From Nematopogon swammerdamellus (lineage: Eukaryota > Arthropoda > Insecta > Lepidoptera > Adelidae): a DNA stretch of 64,000 nt. The notes beneath the pieces were generated by a model. It saw nothing but the letters and a program-made list of their open reading frames with translations, did not search any database and was not told the DNA's origin. Location of the stretch: positions 19,173,566 through 19,237,565 of the forward strand of contig OX336340.1 in NCBI GenBank assembly GCA_946902875.1. The letters run 5' to 3'. Positions 53,294 through 63,998 of this stretch are shown here, piece by piece. Each line of letters starts with the position of its first letter. Position 1 is the stretch's first letter. Made by a program: the position numbers and the translations under genes.

Positions 53294-53380
53294 TTGCATC
53301 GGACAAAAGATAATTATGAATGATGAATGTAACAGAGATATACATTCATCATTCATATCTTCTGTCCGATGCAAATGGAT
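53294..53380. repeat. Long hairpin, about 38-bp stem
   Basis: ATTTGCATCGGACAAAAGAT AATTATGAATGATGAATGTA pairs with TACATTCATCATTCATATCT TCTGTCCGATGCAAAT, loop ACAGAGATA. A second ACAGAGATATACA follows at about 53410. Confidence 0.8.
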
Positions 53381-53583
53381 GGACAATGTAACCGGATGAA
53401 CAAATGTAACAGAGATATACAAATATTTGTAACTAGCCATTATCTCCGGCTTTCGCTTGCGGCAATGGCGGACTTCTGCCCACCCGAACTAGGTAGCTGC
53501 CTAAGGTACCACCATCGGAGGGAGCCCACACAGAATACAGAAAAAAGTATCAAAATTATAATGCTATCTATTATGAATAACTA

Positions 53584-54060
53584 CAGTGGGTGGCCAAATT
53601 ATTAGACTCACCACACTTAATGTCATAGTTATCGATACAAATTTGTTCTTGGGAAAAAAATTCCACCTCCTAAACCGTTGAACCTAAACTATTGCAACTA
53701 GGTATTTTTTATTACTGATATATTTGGCATACACCTACGTTACCATTTTCAACCTATGAACATCGCCTTAACTTAGAGACAAAGTAGAAAATCGAAATGT
53801 TTTAATTCTATACATAAATTATTTAAATTATATGAAAATAAATAATCGGTATTTATAAATTTGTCTCCAAGTTAAGCCGACTTTCATTGGATTAAGGTGT
53901 AAATGTAGGTTTATGGCAAATATATCAGTAATAAAAAATACTTAGTTGCAATAGTTTAGGTTCAAAGGTTTAGGAGGTGGAATTTTTTTTCCCAAGAGCA
54001 AATTTGTATTGATAACTATGACATTAAGTGTGGTGAGTCTAATAATTTGGCCACCCACTG
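53584..54060. mobile_element. Tc1/mariner-type MITE
   Basis: 477 bp flanked by TA on both sides (53582-53583 and 54061-54062). Inverted repeats of about 170 bp begin CAGTGGGTGGCCAAATTATT and match at over 90% by eye; the middle is AT-rich and non-coding. TA duplication and CAGT start are typical of the Tc1/mariner superfamily. It depends on a transposase not present here. Confidence 0.85.
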
Positions 54061-54169
54061 TAAATGATGAATAGGAATTATTATACTTGAATTAGTTTTT
54101 TTTTAATTTCTTAGACCGTTTATCTTTTTTGAAGTTCAAAGTATGTGAAATAAATTAACAATAACGGGG

Positions 54170-57100
54170 CCCTAATTCTCTTAACTGCCTAAGCCCTAAG
54201 GCCTGCCTGGTGGCCCTGCATGTCTATATCCTGGCCTGCCTCGCGCTTTCAGTGAGGTGCATAAATGGGCCCAAGTATACGCAGATTCAGTATTTCGATC
54301 ACAGCTCACTACCTCGAGTACTACCTCGCCAGGGGGGGCCTGGGGGTCCTCTCGTCCCTTGGGACAGTGCCCTTAGAGAGCCCACTTGAGCTGTTCTCAG
54401 TATTACCGCTTTCCAAATCTCCTCTTGCTTGCTCCACTTAGCACCCCCCAACCAAAACAAAATGCCGAAAGTCAAAAAAAGAATCACCGCTTTAAGTGCG
54501 ACTTCCACGTCTCCCAAACATTTTAAAGTAGACCTGTGCAACATATGCGGTCTACGTGCAAATCTTGTTGCTGTCGCCCAACACCTGCAGACAGCAAAAC
54601 CTCACCTTTTGTTTTTGACGGAGACTCAGGTCGCCCAACACACAACAGACCTTGACATACCAGGTTACAGTCTCTTCGAGAGATTTGTACCGAAGAGCGG
54701 TGTCTGTGTGTATGGTCGATCCGACGTCTCCGTCAAACGGCTCACTCCTTTTGAAGACCCCCAGTTCCCAGTTGTATGGATCCGCGTCAACCTTCCCCAC
54801 GTGGTAAGAGTTTACGCGGGTGTATACCGCTCCCCGAACTTAGGTGCCAATGGAAGTGCCGCATTATTTGAATATCTCAGCAGCTCAGCCGATAGACTGC
54901 TCTGCCAACTACCTACAGCAGAAATTGTGATGTTGGGGGATTTTAACGCCAAGCATGCGGATTGGCTTGGTTCCTGCGTCACGGATGCTGCTGGTAGGGA
55001 TGCATATAACTTGGCCATGGCGCACGGGTTGACACAGCTTGTGTCAGGTATAACTAGAGTCCATAGGAACCCGTCGCATAGAGCAAACCTGTTGGACCTT
55101 GTGTTGACTTCGGAGCCAAAGGGTTACAGGGCCGTTGTGAAAGCTCCACTGGGGAATTCAGATCACTGCCTTATATCCACAACAGTGCCAACTTCGTACT
55201 ATGCGGATACCCGCGAGAGTAGTACTCGCACTGTCTGGCACTACAAGTCTGCACAATGGGACGATCTCCGAACTTTTTTCGGAGGTTATCCTTGGCAGGA
55301 GACATGCTTTCGGTCTGCAGACCCGTCTCAGATCGCCGAAGCTGTCGCCGAGGTGATTCTGCAGGGCATGGAATACTTTATTCCAAGTTCTGTGGTTCCC
55401 GTTGGTGGCAAGCAGAGGCCCTGGTTAAATCGTCAATGCCGCTTGGCTGTCGAGGCGAAGAACCAGGCCTTCAAACGGTGGTTGAGCGATCGGTCTGTGG
55501 ACTCGAAACGTGCCTTCAATGCTTCTGTCAAGTCCAGCAAGCGCGTGCTAAACTTGGCCAAGTTTGAGCACGACCGAGGAGTAAGCCAAAAACTCGCACG
55601 CTGTCCAACTGGAAGTCGTGCGTTTTGGTCCCTGGCGAACTCTATCGGTCGGAACTTCTGCCGAGCTGCAACCCCACCGCTAGAACGCCCCGATGGATCA
55701 CTCGCTATCCTGGCTAAGGAGAAGGCGAACATATTTGCCCGCCTCTTTGCTTCCAACTCGACCCTAGACGACCAAGGCGCTACCCCTCCATCGTTACCTC
55801 AATGCGATACAACAATGCGTGAGGTACGATTCTATAACAGGGCGGTCTTCAAAAGTCTACGTCAGTTGGACGCCTCAAAGAGGAGTGGTCCGGACGGCGT
55901 TCCTGCGCGTGTACTAAAAATGTGTGCACTAGAATTGACACCTATCCTCACTCGTCTCTTTAGACGCTCTTTCTCCACCGGTATCGTGCCTGCTTGCTGG
56001 AGGAAGGCCTCGGTCCAACCAGTGCCCAAAAAGGGCAACTCAGCTGACCCCAAAAACTATCGGCCCATTGCGATAACCTCTCTCCTCTGTAAGGTTATGG
56101 AGCGGATCATAAACTCCCAGCTCCTGACTTATCTAGAAGCTCATAAACTCCTTGACGATAAGCAGTACGGTTTCCGTAAACAGCGATCGTCAGGAGATCT
56201 TCTAGCTTATGTCACGCACATATGGGCTGAGAGATTGGACAACTTTGGAGAGTCGCTGGCGGTCGCTTTAGATATATCTAAGGCGTTAAATCGCGTTTGG
56301 CACCGAGGTCTCCTTAGCAAGCTTCCGGCCTACGGTGTCCCTTCGTCCCTTTGTAATTGGGTCGCCAGCTTCTTGGGAGGCCGATCAATTTTTGTAACTG
56401 TCGACGGTGCAAGATCAGCTGACTTCCCAATAAACGCTGGCGTTCCTCAGGGCTCGGTGCTGTCGCCTACATTATTCTTGTTATTTATTAACGATTTGCT
56501 GTGCCTAGGTAACATTCACAGTTATGCAGACGACAGCACCGCACACGAGGGTTACATCAAGGACTGGACTGCTAGAGACGTGCGCATTAACGAAGCTCGA
56601 CGTCTGACGGTTGAAAGAGTAGACGGTGCTCTATTTAAGGTAGCCTACTGGGGCCGCGAGAACCTTGTAGATTTCAACGTCAGAAAAACACAAGCTTGTG
56701 CCTTCTCTACCAAGGCCGACCGGTTTCCCTCCCAAGCCACGTTTCAGGGTACGGCTGTACCCAACAATGACAAATTGGACCTCCTGGGCGTGGAACTGAC
56801 CAAAGATGTAGGATTTAGGAGCTTTATAGAGTCCAAAGCTACCCTTGCCTCCAGGAAATTGGGTGTCCTCTACCGCAGCAGGCGATTCTTCTCACCGGCG
56901 CAACTCCTTATGCTATACAAAGCGCAAGTTCGCCCGGTGATGGAGTATTGCAGTCATCTGTGGGAAGGATCCCCCCTTTACCTGTTGGCCTCCTTGGACT
57001 CTATCCAGCGCCGCGCCATCCGCCTAATTGGTGATCCCAAGCTCACGGAGGGACTTGAATCATTGCAACACAGGCGAACAATTGGTTCCCTTAGCCTGTT

Positions 57101-57511
57101 TTATAGGTACTACCATTGCCGATGTTCCGAAGAACTGGCTTCCCTCATCCCTCCTGCCCCGATCCGTATTCGTCACACCCGCCGGACTCGCTCGGAACAT
57201 CCATATGTTGTTGACACACAACTTCTGAGAACGCATCGCTTTTCGAAATCGTTCCTATGTCGTACGGCGAAAATATGGAACGGTCTTCCGGCGAGTGTGT
57301 TCCCCACCACCTATAACCTGGGAATCTTCAAAAGGCGTGTTAATAAATTAGACAACAACCTCTTTGTCCGCCTTGTAGCTGGCATGGCGCCTCTCTGAGC
57401 GTGGTTTCGCGAGGAGTGGGGTTATTGGCTGTGTGTTAATCGTTCTTTGAACTTTTGGGCACAGCCACCCGTGCCGGTAGTCTATAAAAAAAAAAAAAAA
57501 AAAAAAAAAAA
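54170..57511 (+). mobile_element. LINE with long ORF, Jockey/CR1-Daphne type
   Basis: Non-LTR retrotransposon with one long ORF, a 3' UTR of about 90 nt and a 26-nt A run at 57486-57511. The 3' end reads CAGCCACCCGTGCCGG...TATAAAA. The 5' boundary is uncertain: roughly 250 nt of GC-rich leader precede the ORF and no ORF1 is visible, so the copy may be 5' truncated. No target-site duplication was found by eye. It lies about 100 nt beyond the mariner-type MITE. Because the ORF is intact over 2.97 kb it is much younger than the other LINE pieces here. Confidence 0.85.
54429..57398 (+). CDS. LINE ORF2: endonuclease and reverse transcriptase
   Basis: 989 residues. The N-terminal part is an apurinic-type endonuclease: CNICGLRAN near residue 40, E65 in FLTET, GDFNAKHADW with D171, LLDLVLTS near 222, and the catalytic SDH at 244-246. 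The reverse transcriptase follows: SGPDGVPARVLK near 484, NYRPIAITS near 544, GFRKQRSS, motif A VALDISKALNRVW (D615), GVPQGSVLSP near 671, and YADD at 699-702. The tail (LDSIQRRAIRLIGDP, CSEEL, FSKSFLCRTAKIWNGLP) is a conserved C-terminal region of Daphne/Jockey-like elements. It copies the element's RNA at nicked chromosomal DNA. Motif A is unusual: the commonly seen A-F-D is A-L-N here, although D615 is kept. The start ATG at 54429 is the first in frame; a second lies 11 codons on. Confidence 0.9.
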   Translation: MLHLAPPNQNKMPKVKKRITALSATSTSPKHFKVDLCNICGLRANLVAVAQHLQTAKPHLLFLTETQVAQHTTDLDIPGYSLFERFVPKSGVCVYGRSDVSVKRLTPFEDPQFPVVWIRVNLPHVVRVYAGVYRSPNLGANGSAALFEYLSSSADRLLCQLPTAEIVMLGDFNAKHADWLGSCVTDAAGRDAYNLAMAHGLTQLVSGITRVHRNPSHRANLLDLVLTSEPKGYRAVVKAPLGNSDHCLISTTVPTSYYADTRESSTRTVWHYKSAQWDDLRTFFGGYPWQETCFRSADPSQIAEAVAEVILQGMEYFIPSSVVPVGGKQRPWLNRQCRLAVEAKNQAFKRWLSDRSVDSKRAFNASVKSSKRVLNLAKFEHDRGVSQKLARCPTGSRAFWSLANSIGRNFCRAATPPLERPDGSLAILAKEKANIFARLFASNSTLDDQGATPPSLPQCDTTMREVRFYNRAVFKSLRQLDASKRSGPDGVPARVLKMCALELTPILTRLFRRSFSTGIVPACWRKASVQPVPKKGNSADPKNYRPIAITSLLCKVMERIINSQLLTYLEAHKLLDDKQYGFRKQRSSGDLLAYVTHIWAERLDNFGESLAVALDISKALNRVWHRGLLSKLPAYGVPSSLCNWVASFLGGRSIFVTVDGARSADFPINAGVPQGSVLSPTLFLLFINDLLCLGNIHSYADDSTAHEGYIKDWTARDVRINEARRLTVERVDGALFKVAYWGRENLVDFNVRKTQACAFSTKADRFPSQATFQGTAVPNNDKLDLLGVELTKDVGFRSFIESKATLASRKLGVLYRSRRFFSPAQLLMLYKAQVRPVMEYCSHLWEGSPLYLLASLDSIQRRAIRLIGDPKLTEGLESLQHRRTIGSLSLFYRYYHCRCSEELASLIPPAPIRIRHTRRTRSEHPYVVDTQLLRTHRFSKSFLCRTAKIWNGLPASVFPTTYNLGIFKRRVNKLDNNLFVRLVAGMAPL

Positions 57512-58345
57512 GTAGCGGCATGGCAAAACATGACATGACAAAGCTACCAAAAATTCGAATGTAAAGTTTGTGAGCGAATTCACCTCGTCGACAAGTCGAT
57601 GCCCATTCTAAGTAATAACGTTCATTGGTTGCGGTCTCTCGGGCTCTACCCATCCGCAGAGCCCGCTCTGTGTTTGCTGTAACACGCACGAGTTCCCATC
57701 TGTTCCTACAGTTTTGAGTTTAACTACATTTTGGGCTGGGAATTACACCGCCGCGCCGGCCGAGATAGACACAGTCTAACCCATTTTTATTTGTCTAACC
57801 CACTTTTAATTTGAATAAAATTCAGTATGTGTTCGTCGTTTAAATTACTTTGACTCCAACTAAATTAATTTAAGCGTTTGAAATGTTAAGTAAAACTATT
57901 TCTATTTCTCTGTTAATTTGTTTAAAACCTGTTCAATAGTTTTTATTATATTTGTTTTTTAGTTGTTAAATTGTTATTGTTATTGTTATACGTACAGTTT
58001 AAATTGTGTTAAAATGTTAACATAAAACAATTTTTTTTTTTTCGTATTTTATTTTATCTGCTGCCTGCTTGATCCCACAGAAAACTATAGAACGAAAGAT
58101 ACTTCAGGATGGGTGGAGTTGTAGCAGTGAGGCGAAGCTACCGCTACTAAACACCGAATCAACAGGGCTGAATTAATGTAGAAGGACGTGACGTCAGCCA
58201 CAGTTTGTTTACTGATCATTGACGTCAGGACAAAACATTTAATAGCATAGAAGGACCATCAAGTGTCATTCATCAGTGTGTAGAATGACGAAATTACAAC
58301 TATAATGACATGACAGAATACATCTTTAAAAAAACAGGTTCACAG
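57512..58345. other. No gene seen
   Basis: Downstream flank of the LINE. CAACCGCGCCG-like CpG patch near 57750; otherwise AT-rich. Confidence 0.45.
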
Positions 58346-58447
58346 AAAATAGCACTGACATGGCACCTAGTTCACCCGGTGTTATGGGCCGACATCACGG
58401 ATGTTGTAGGTGATGTAGCCAACCATGTCAGATTCCATAAAAAAAAT
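58346..58447 (+). mobile_element. SINE A 3' fragment
   Basis: Last ~100 nt from AGCACTGACATGGCACC to A8. Confidence 0.7.
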
Positions 58448-58460
58448 AAAAAAAATATCA

Positions 58461-58622
58461 CCCGGCAGTAATTATTATTAATGAACATCGAACTTTAGAA
58501 AGAGACAATACGGTTGTAGAGCGCCATTCCTGTCGCACAGAGACGTGCGAGTTCGTGCTACAGAGACCACGCTCTCTACAACCGGTTTTGTAAAGCTCTA
58601 TGTTTATTAATTACTGCCGGAT
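58461..58622. repeat. Hairpin MITE sharing GGTTGTAGAGCG core
   Basis: Outer pair CCGGCAGTAATTATTATTAA with TTAATTACTGCCGG; inner pair CGGTTGTAGAGCG with CGCTCTCTACAACCGG; loop with CGCACAGAGACGTGCG. Confidence 0.65.
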
Positions 58623-59139
58623 ATATGTGCCACTCGCACCCATGAAATCACGTGTTATCAACGCGTGTTACGAGCCGTCTGATGTAAATTGTGTGTATTT
58701 CGTTATGTTGGGAACGAAGTAAATTGCTTGCAATGTATTACAATCACAATTCTATTATTTTGATATCTTTGCGTCAAGCTGAATTATGATCGCTCCCGTA
58801 CTCCTGTATAGTTGCCAGCACTTCACTCGACTAGTAACATTGAGGTACATAATTCTAGGTATTATTATAATATGATATATATTATTGTAGATACATAGAT
58901 AAGTATTCTCCAAAAATATGAATGCACCATGAATGAATGATACAATTTCTGATATATGGGCTGACAAGCTATCGTGTTATTACAAGATATCGATGGAATA
59001 ATGTTAATGTACGAGTAGCAATCAAAGATAAGGTTTCATTCCACGGTAAACAAGTACTAAGCGAAACAAGGCGAAAACACGAACTACTGTTCATATATCA
59101 GCATTACTTCTAGATAAGTATGAATATCCATGTATTCTC
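58623..59139. other. No gene seen
   Basis: AT-rich, no repeats recognised. Confidence 0.45.
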
Positions 59140-59290
59140 CAACCAGAGCGGTATTCACTCGTATCTTGTCCAAGTCGTGCCCGCTGTTTCGCGGAGGTTG
59201 TTCCACCATCTCACTGGAGGCTTGTCAACAATTCCTGCTCGGTGTCTCCAACCTAGGATCCTCTTTCTCCACCTATGTACTATGTTCTAT
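59140..59290 (-). mobile_element. RTE-like LINE C-terminal fragment
   Basis: The minus strand reads HRWRKRILGWRHRAGIVDKP PVRWWNNLRETAGTTWTRYE. The W-R-x(7)-KPPVRWxxxLRxxAGxxW pattern is the same C-terminal block as RPPARWDDDI at 47 kb but clearly diverged, so it is another subfamily. A small ORF on the opposite strand is a shadow. Confidence 0.5.
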
Positions 59291-59299
59291 GGACCTTTT

Positions 59300-59500
59300 T
59301 TTAACCCCCGACGCAAAAAAAGGGGTGTTTAACGTGTGTGGCATCGTAGCTCCGAAACGGATGGACCGATTTGGGTGTGTTTTTTTATTACAAATCTGGT
59401 TTAATCGGGATGTTTCTTAGCTATGTTTATAATCAAGTAATTAAGTAATTAAGTAATAAAAAAATGTATTATCTTAAAAAGTGGACCGATTTGCATACGG
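59300..59500 (+). repeat. Possible family E relative
   Basis: TTTTTTTAACCCCCGACGCA AAAAAAGGGGTGTTT, then CTCCGAAACGGATGGACCGA and TTGGGTGTGTTTTTTTATTA. A lepidopteran-type interspersed repeat; class unknown. Confidence 0.4.
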
Positions 59501-59544
59501 TTTTTGTAAAACAGCTTGATAAAATAGTTAAATTACAAATTATA

Positions 59545-59697
59545 AAAACCCCGACCCTTAAAAAGTAAACAATAATTTCCGTTTACTTACTTAAAGGAGT
59601 CGGGGGACCGCTAAGTAAATAAAATAGAAAAACTCAGAGCGCAGCTCTGAGTTTTTGCGGTGAGACTTGGCGGTTTACTTTTTAAGGGTCGGGTTTG
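59545..59697. repeat. Nested-hairpin foldback element
   Basis: Outer pair CCCGACCCTTAAAAAGTAAA with GTTTACTTTTTAAGGGTCGGG; inner pair AAAAACTCAGAGC-GCA-GCTCTGAGTTTTT at 59621-59650; GGAGTCGGGGGACCGC lies between. Confidence 0.6.
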
Positions 59698-60489
59698 TTT
59701 AACAATATTTAGATTAATTTTCAATCATTCCTTATTAAAATTGAATATATATGTATTGGTAATTAGGTAAAGGCTAGCACAGATACGTGTTCATAGTTTT
59801 TCCCAACTCATCCATTTTAGTTGTTTACTTGTGGAACTAATAAATTTACGTAGGAAAGTAATCCTAGAACGCCCTTAGATCTACTTGGCTCTTCCGAAAC
59901 ATTCGTCACGGCGGGCATCGCCAAACTCCTAAAGGAGCGGGACCGCCGCAAGTAAACACTAATTAATTACCGACGTTTGCGCCTATCTACCCTCAGAGTA
60001 AGCAAAACTACTGATGACAGATCTTCTATTCTACTAAGATAAATACACCACCAAACCTTCACTTACCTATCTAGGAACAAGTACAGTACAATATTGTAAA
60101 TTAATTATGTTCAACAGTCGAACAATCAGTTGATCTCAACTAGCCAAAGAGTGCCTTAAGTAAAGCTCCTTTGTGCCTAATTAACTTCCTCAGTTTAAAT
60201 ATTAATTACGTAAATTTTTATTATTTTAAATTCAGTAACTCTCTACCTATCAACAACATAAACAACTGTCTTACTTCTATTACATTATTTTGTTAAGTAC
60301 ATTATTTTGTATACGAGACAAAGGCGAACGAACAAACAATCCACTATTCCCGCCGCAAATAAGTACAAAAGTTATTGCCACGAAGTTGCTTACAGTCTGA
60401 ACTACGCAGCATTTTCCGCTCGAGCTGTGTACCTATCGGATAATTTTCTTAGGTCACTCGTCAACTGCAAAACATATTTACCATTTAAA
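59698..60489. other. No gene seen
   Basis: 59880-59960 has TCCTAAAGGAGCGGGACCGC resembling the inner part of the 59.6 kb foldback (AAAGGAGTCGGGGGACCGC), suggesting a related, decayed copy. Confidence 0.4.
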
Positions 60490-60850
60490 TAAAAAGTCAA
60501 GCGTGACGCCAAAGGGCGCTATTTCGGCGCACCCATGGCTATATACGACTACGTTCGCATACGATGCGTTGCTGTTGGCACCAAAGTTTGACCAAATATA
60601 TTACTCCACACTTTGGCGCCAAAGTGCGAACTCTGGCGTAAACAATTACATATTATATGGCTAATTCGCGTATCCAAATGGAAATTTATTCAATGGCTAG
60701 AAAAATCTCTACGTGCGTGCACCAATCCATTGGCGCCAAAAATATTACGAACCCCATATTTTAGCGCCAAAGTTTAAAGTAAGTTAAATTACTCAGAGTT
60801 GGCATATCTAAAAGAAAAAATCCAATCAAAGACGACTCTACGTGCGTGCA
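60490..60850. repeat. Cluster of GGCGCCAAAG motifs
   Basis: GCGCCAAAG or its near variants occur at about 60510, 60560-60570, 60615-60622, 60733 and 60763, and ACGTGCGTGCA(C/T)CAATC occurs twice (60711 and 60839). Looks like a decayed foldback or short repeat cluster. Confidence 0.4.
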
Positions 60851-61362
60851 TCAATCTTGTAGTACTTATAAGAACAGTTTGCGTTTTTCTTACTTGCAAT
60901 AATAATATAATTAAGTAAATATTTAAAAAATCCATCAGCGTCAGGTATTTTAGTATCATTCGTTTAAATATCATTCGTACATTATGTATCACACATTATG
61001 TCAATGTTGACGCACACAAATTAAACGAATAAAATCGAATGAAAATAATATTTTGTTTAAGATGGTAGAGCACCCATGTAGGAGAGCTGTATAGTGCGCC
61101 ATGGTGAAGTAGTAATAGCGGGCGTGGCGGATCTCGTGGTGATATTAGGTACTTCGCGAATTGCAACTCCCATAGATAATGTCATCCCATGAGGTGGTTT
61201 TGGTGACGTCAAAACATGTCCTAACATATATTATAAGTAATATTTATTTGTAACTACAATGTAATTCAATCTGGCGTAGATGTAGAATTTTTCTATCTAA
61301 TATTATGTATTTTCATTTTAGTGATAAGTGTTATTAAATTTTAATTATTTTGGTCATTTTTA
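60851..61362. other. No gene seen
   Basis: AT-rich, no features recognised. Confidence 0.45.
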
Positions 61363-61710
61363 GGGTTCCGTATCCGTCGTACGGGACCCTATTACTAAGC
61401 CTACGCCGCCGTCTGTCCGAGGGCTGTATCTCTTGAACCGTAATAAATAGCCCGTTGAAATGTTCACATAATATGTGTTATTATATTATGGCCGATATAA
61501 CAAGAAATAATAAAAATAAGAAAAAGTAAAAAATTCACGTGGGTCCCCATATAAGAAACTAAAAAGTGTATGCGCGCCATCAACCAAAAAGAGTAAGAAG
61601 CATTTTAACTAATATGAAGCATTTTATAAAACATGCCATCGATGGCATGAGTGGCGCTGACAATGACATGGTGATACGGAACCCTCGGTGCGCGAGTTCG
61701 ACTCGCACTT
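61363..61710 (+). repeat. Family D, near full length
   Basis: TAGGGTTCCGTATCCGTCGT to GAACCCTCGGTGCGCGAGTT, CGACTCGCACTTG. Best copy for defining the family at about 350 nt. Confidence 0.6.
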
Positions 61711-62411
61711 GTTTGTTACTTACAGATTTTTTATTTATTTTTACTAAAATGCTCAAAAATATTTTTTCTTGCCTATCCATTCAACCTTAATAAAAACCCA
61801 ATTCGACAAACATCCGCCAATTTAAATCCACAAAAAAGCACATAATATTGTGTTGGGTGATTTTTTTATTCAGATTTTATACCATGGTTTATTGTTCAAA
61901 ATTGACGACTAGGTCCCTCTTTCGTACAATTACAAGTTATGACAATTTACAACCGGTAATTCTATATACCTTGGCATCGTTATGGTGAACAGTGAAATGA
62001 TGGAACCTCGTTTACTTTTTCAAAATTAATACTTAGTAGTTTTTTAAAGTAATTATTTCCAGAATAATTTAAGAACAATTTTCACCCGCCACTGACCAGC
62101 CTTGCAGCCATAGCAGCCGCACTGTGTCTATAGTAATGCACTATGTAATAATTTAAGGACAGTACGAGGTGTGTAGGGCGAGCTTTTTATAGAATTTTTT
62201 TATTATCTCAATATCTGCGGTCCGGAATCCTCAGTAATAATTCGGCGCGCACATCGCACTAAAATGCTTAATTTAATTGCAGTCAACACTTTTATGGGGC
62301 GACTCCGGTGAGAAGCGAAGTGTATCCAGTAACGCGCCGGTCCACGACCGACCGTGGAAATAAAAGGAAGTTGAAAGTCCTTGTCGTTAGAGCTTCATAA
62401 AGAAAAGTCAT
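61711..62411. other. No gene seen
   Basis: AT-rich, no features recognised. Confidence 0.45.
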
Positions 62412-62441
62412 TTTCTAAGCACTCCGTGCTTAGAAAATTTT
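62412..62441. repeat. 12-bp perfect hairpin
   Basis: ATTTTCTAAGCA-CTCCG-TGCTTAGAAAAT, followed by a T run only on one side; not a terminator call in a eukaryote. Confidence 0.7.
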
Positions 62442-62765
62442 ACCTACAAATAACTCATGAACTGCTGCATGAATTGCTGCATCTGTCACAAATCAGCACA
62501 TGCGTGTCTCTATTATAGGCAGTGACAAACATTTTTGTAAAGTAGACTAAGGTGTACATTGAAAAAAATTCCAGTGAAGTTTTTGTCAGTTCTTCTTCGC
62601 TGTGATAATCGAACTGGCGGAATGTTACAATGTAAATATGACAAATCTGAGCGCAGTGTACTGCCAATAGATGCTAAATAAACAATAAACTATGAATGAA
62701 TAACTATGATATGAACCGGTACAGCCTAGTGCGACAAATTATTTCGCTGTAAAGTTATCACGACT

Positions 62766-62841
62766 TTTTAATTCTTGTAGAAGATGACACAGCTTGCAGA
62801 ACCTTGAGAAATGTCATCTTCATACAAGAATTAAATATCGT
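62766..62841. ncRNA. miRNA-like hairpin candidate
   Basis: Arms TTTAATTCTTGTAGAAGATG ACA and TGTCATCTTCATACAAGAAT TAAA, about 22 bp with one bulge, separated by a 28-nt loop. The size fits a small-RNA precursor, but a short MITE would look the same, and other hairpins here are repeats. Low confidence as an RNA gene. Confidence 0.2.
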
Positions 62842-63923
62842 GTCACATCAATGTCACATCTAAATAATTAACCACACCAAGCCCTCTGGCACTTCGGACT
62901 AAGTTTGAAACTAAAAATGGCAGCGAAAATTTGCCAGCTAATAGTATGAATAAAATATTTTCTTATTACTGCAAATATTTGGTTTTAATGTATCTTTTAT
63001 ATATATTATATTACTAAACACAGATGTTGTATTATATTTCGACATCAGTCATCATCGGTTATATATTTAAAAAATATATGTAGAGGTATCAAATCATGAT
63101 GACGGATGATATATGGCGTTGTATAGGTTTGAATTTTTGGAATGTACGCTGTGGTTTAATGGACGATACTTAGTATAACCTTACAATTTGTAGAAGAAAT
63201 GTTTCATTTCTGTCGAAGAACGAAACTCCCTAGTCCCTCACCTTGACAGTACCTACCTGTTGAAAATCCCCTTTCCGGAAAAATACTATTATTATAATAT
63301 GTTTTGTATAAAAAAACCTAACAGAGAGACACCTCAATGTGACCGTTAGTTAAAATTATTACTATTAAAATTATACACTAGAGACTTAAACTTAAAGATT
63401 TAGACTTAAAAGACATCCGAAGTCTGCTTCTTCTATATACATATTTCTTATGTGTACCGATAGCATAGAAAAATCAATTTATGATTTTCATTCATCTCAA
63501 TGCCCTTTCATCTGTGCCGACCTAATTCATTGAAAATTGAATTGTGCTTGGCCTTCCCGACTGTCAGCCAACCGGTAGCACTCAACCGACAGAGGTCTAC
63601 CGATTGTCCACACGTCTATGGCAGCCTCCTCACTTCGGGCGCAGGATATTGAGGGTATTTCGTGAATACAGCCCGGGATTAGGACAAGAAATTTGTCGGA
63701 ATTCCGCCTCTAGTTTTAGGGGCAATATAGAGAATGTTGCTGTGTCGTGTCGTTATTAGGGAACGAGGGATTACCTTACACGCGCGACTTCTACGTGAGT
63801 AGCTAAGTATTATATGGGTGGGATAGTAAACTCTTGCTCTTTGCTTTGCGGAACGCTGCTCGTGTGAATTTTGCGGAAAGGTTTGAAAAAGGTGGCCAGC
63901 TTTTTTTTGTTTGTTTTATTTTT
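62842..63923. other. No gene seen
   Basis: 63030-63060 (ATTTCGACATCAGTCATCAT) resembles 34085-34110. A 71-codon frame at 63544-63759 is unassigned. Confidence 0.45.
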
Positions 63924-63967
63924 AGGGTTCCGTATCCTGTACGGGACCCTATTACTAAGCCTGCGCC

Positions 63968-63998
<31 letters not shown>

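Noticed and set aside
53584..54060. Regulatory element of the LINE
   Set aside because: TA duplication and long inverted repeats identify it as an independent MITE.
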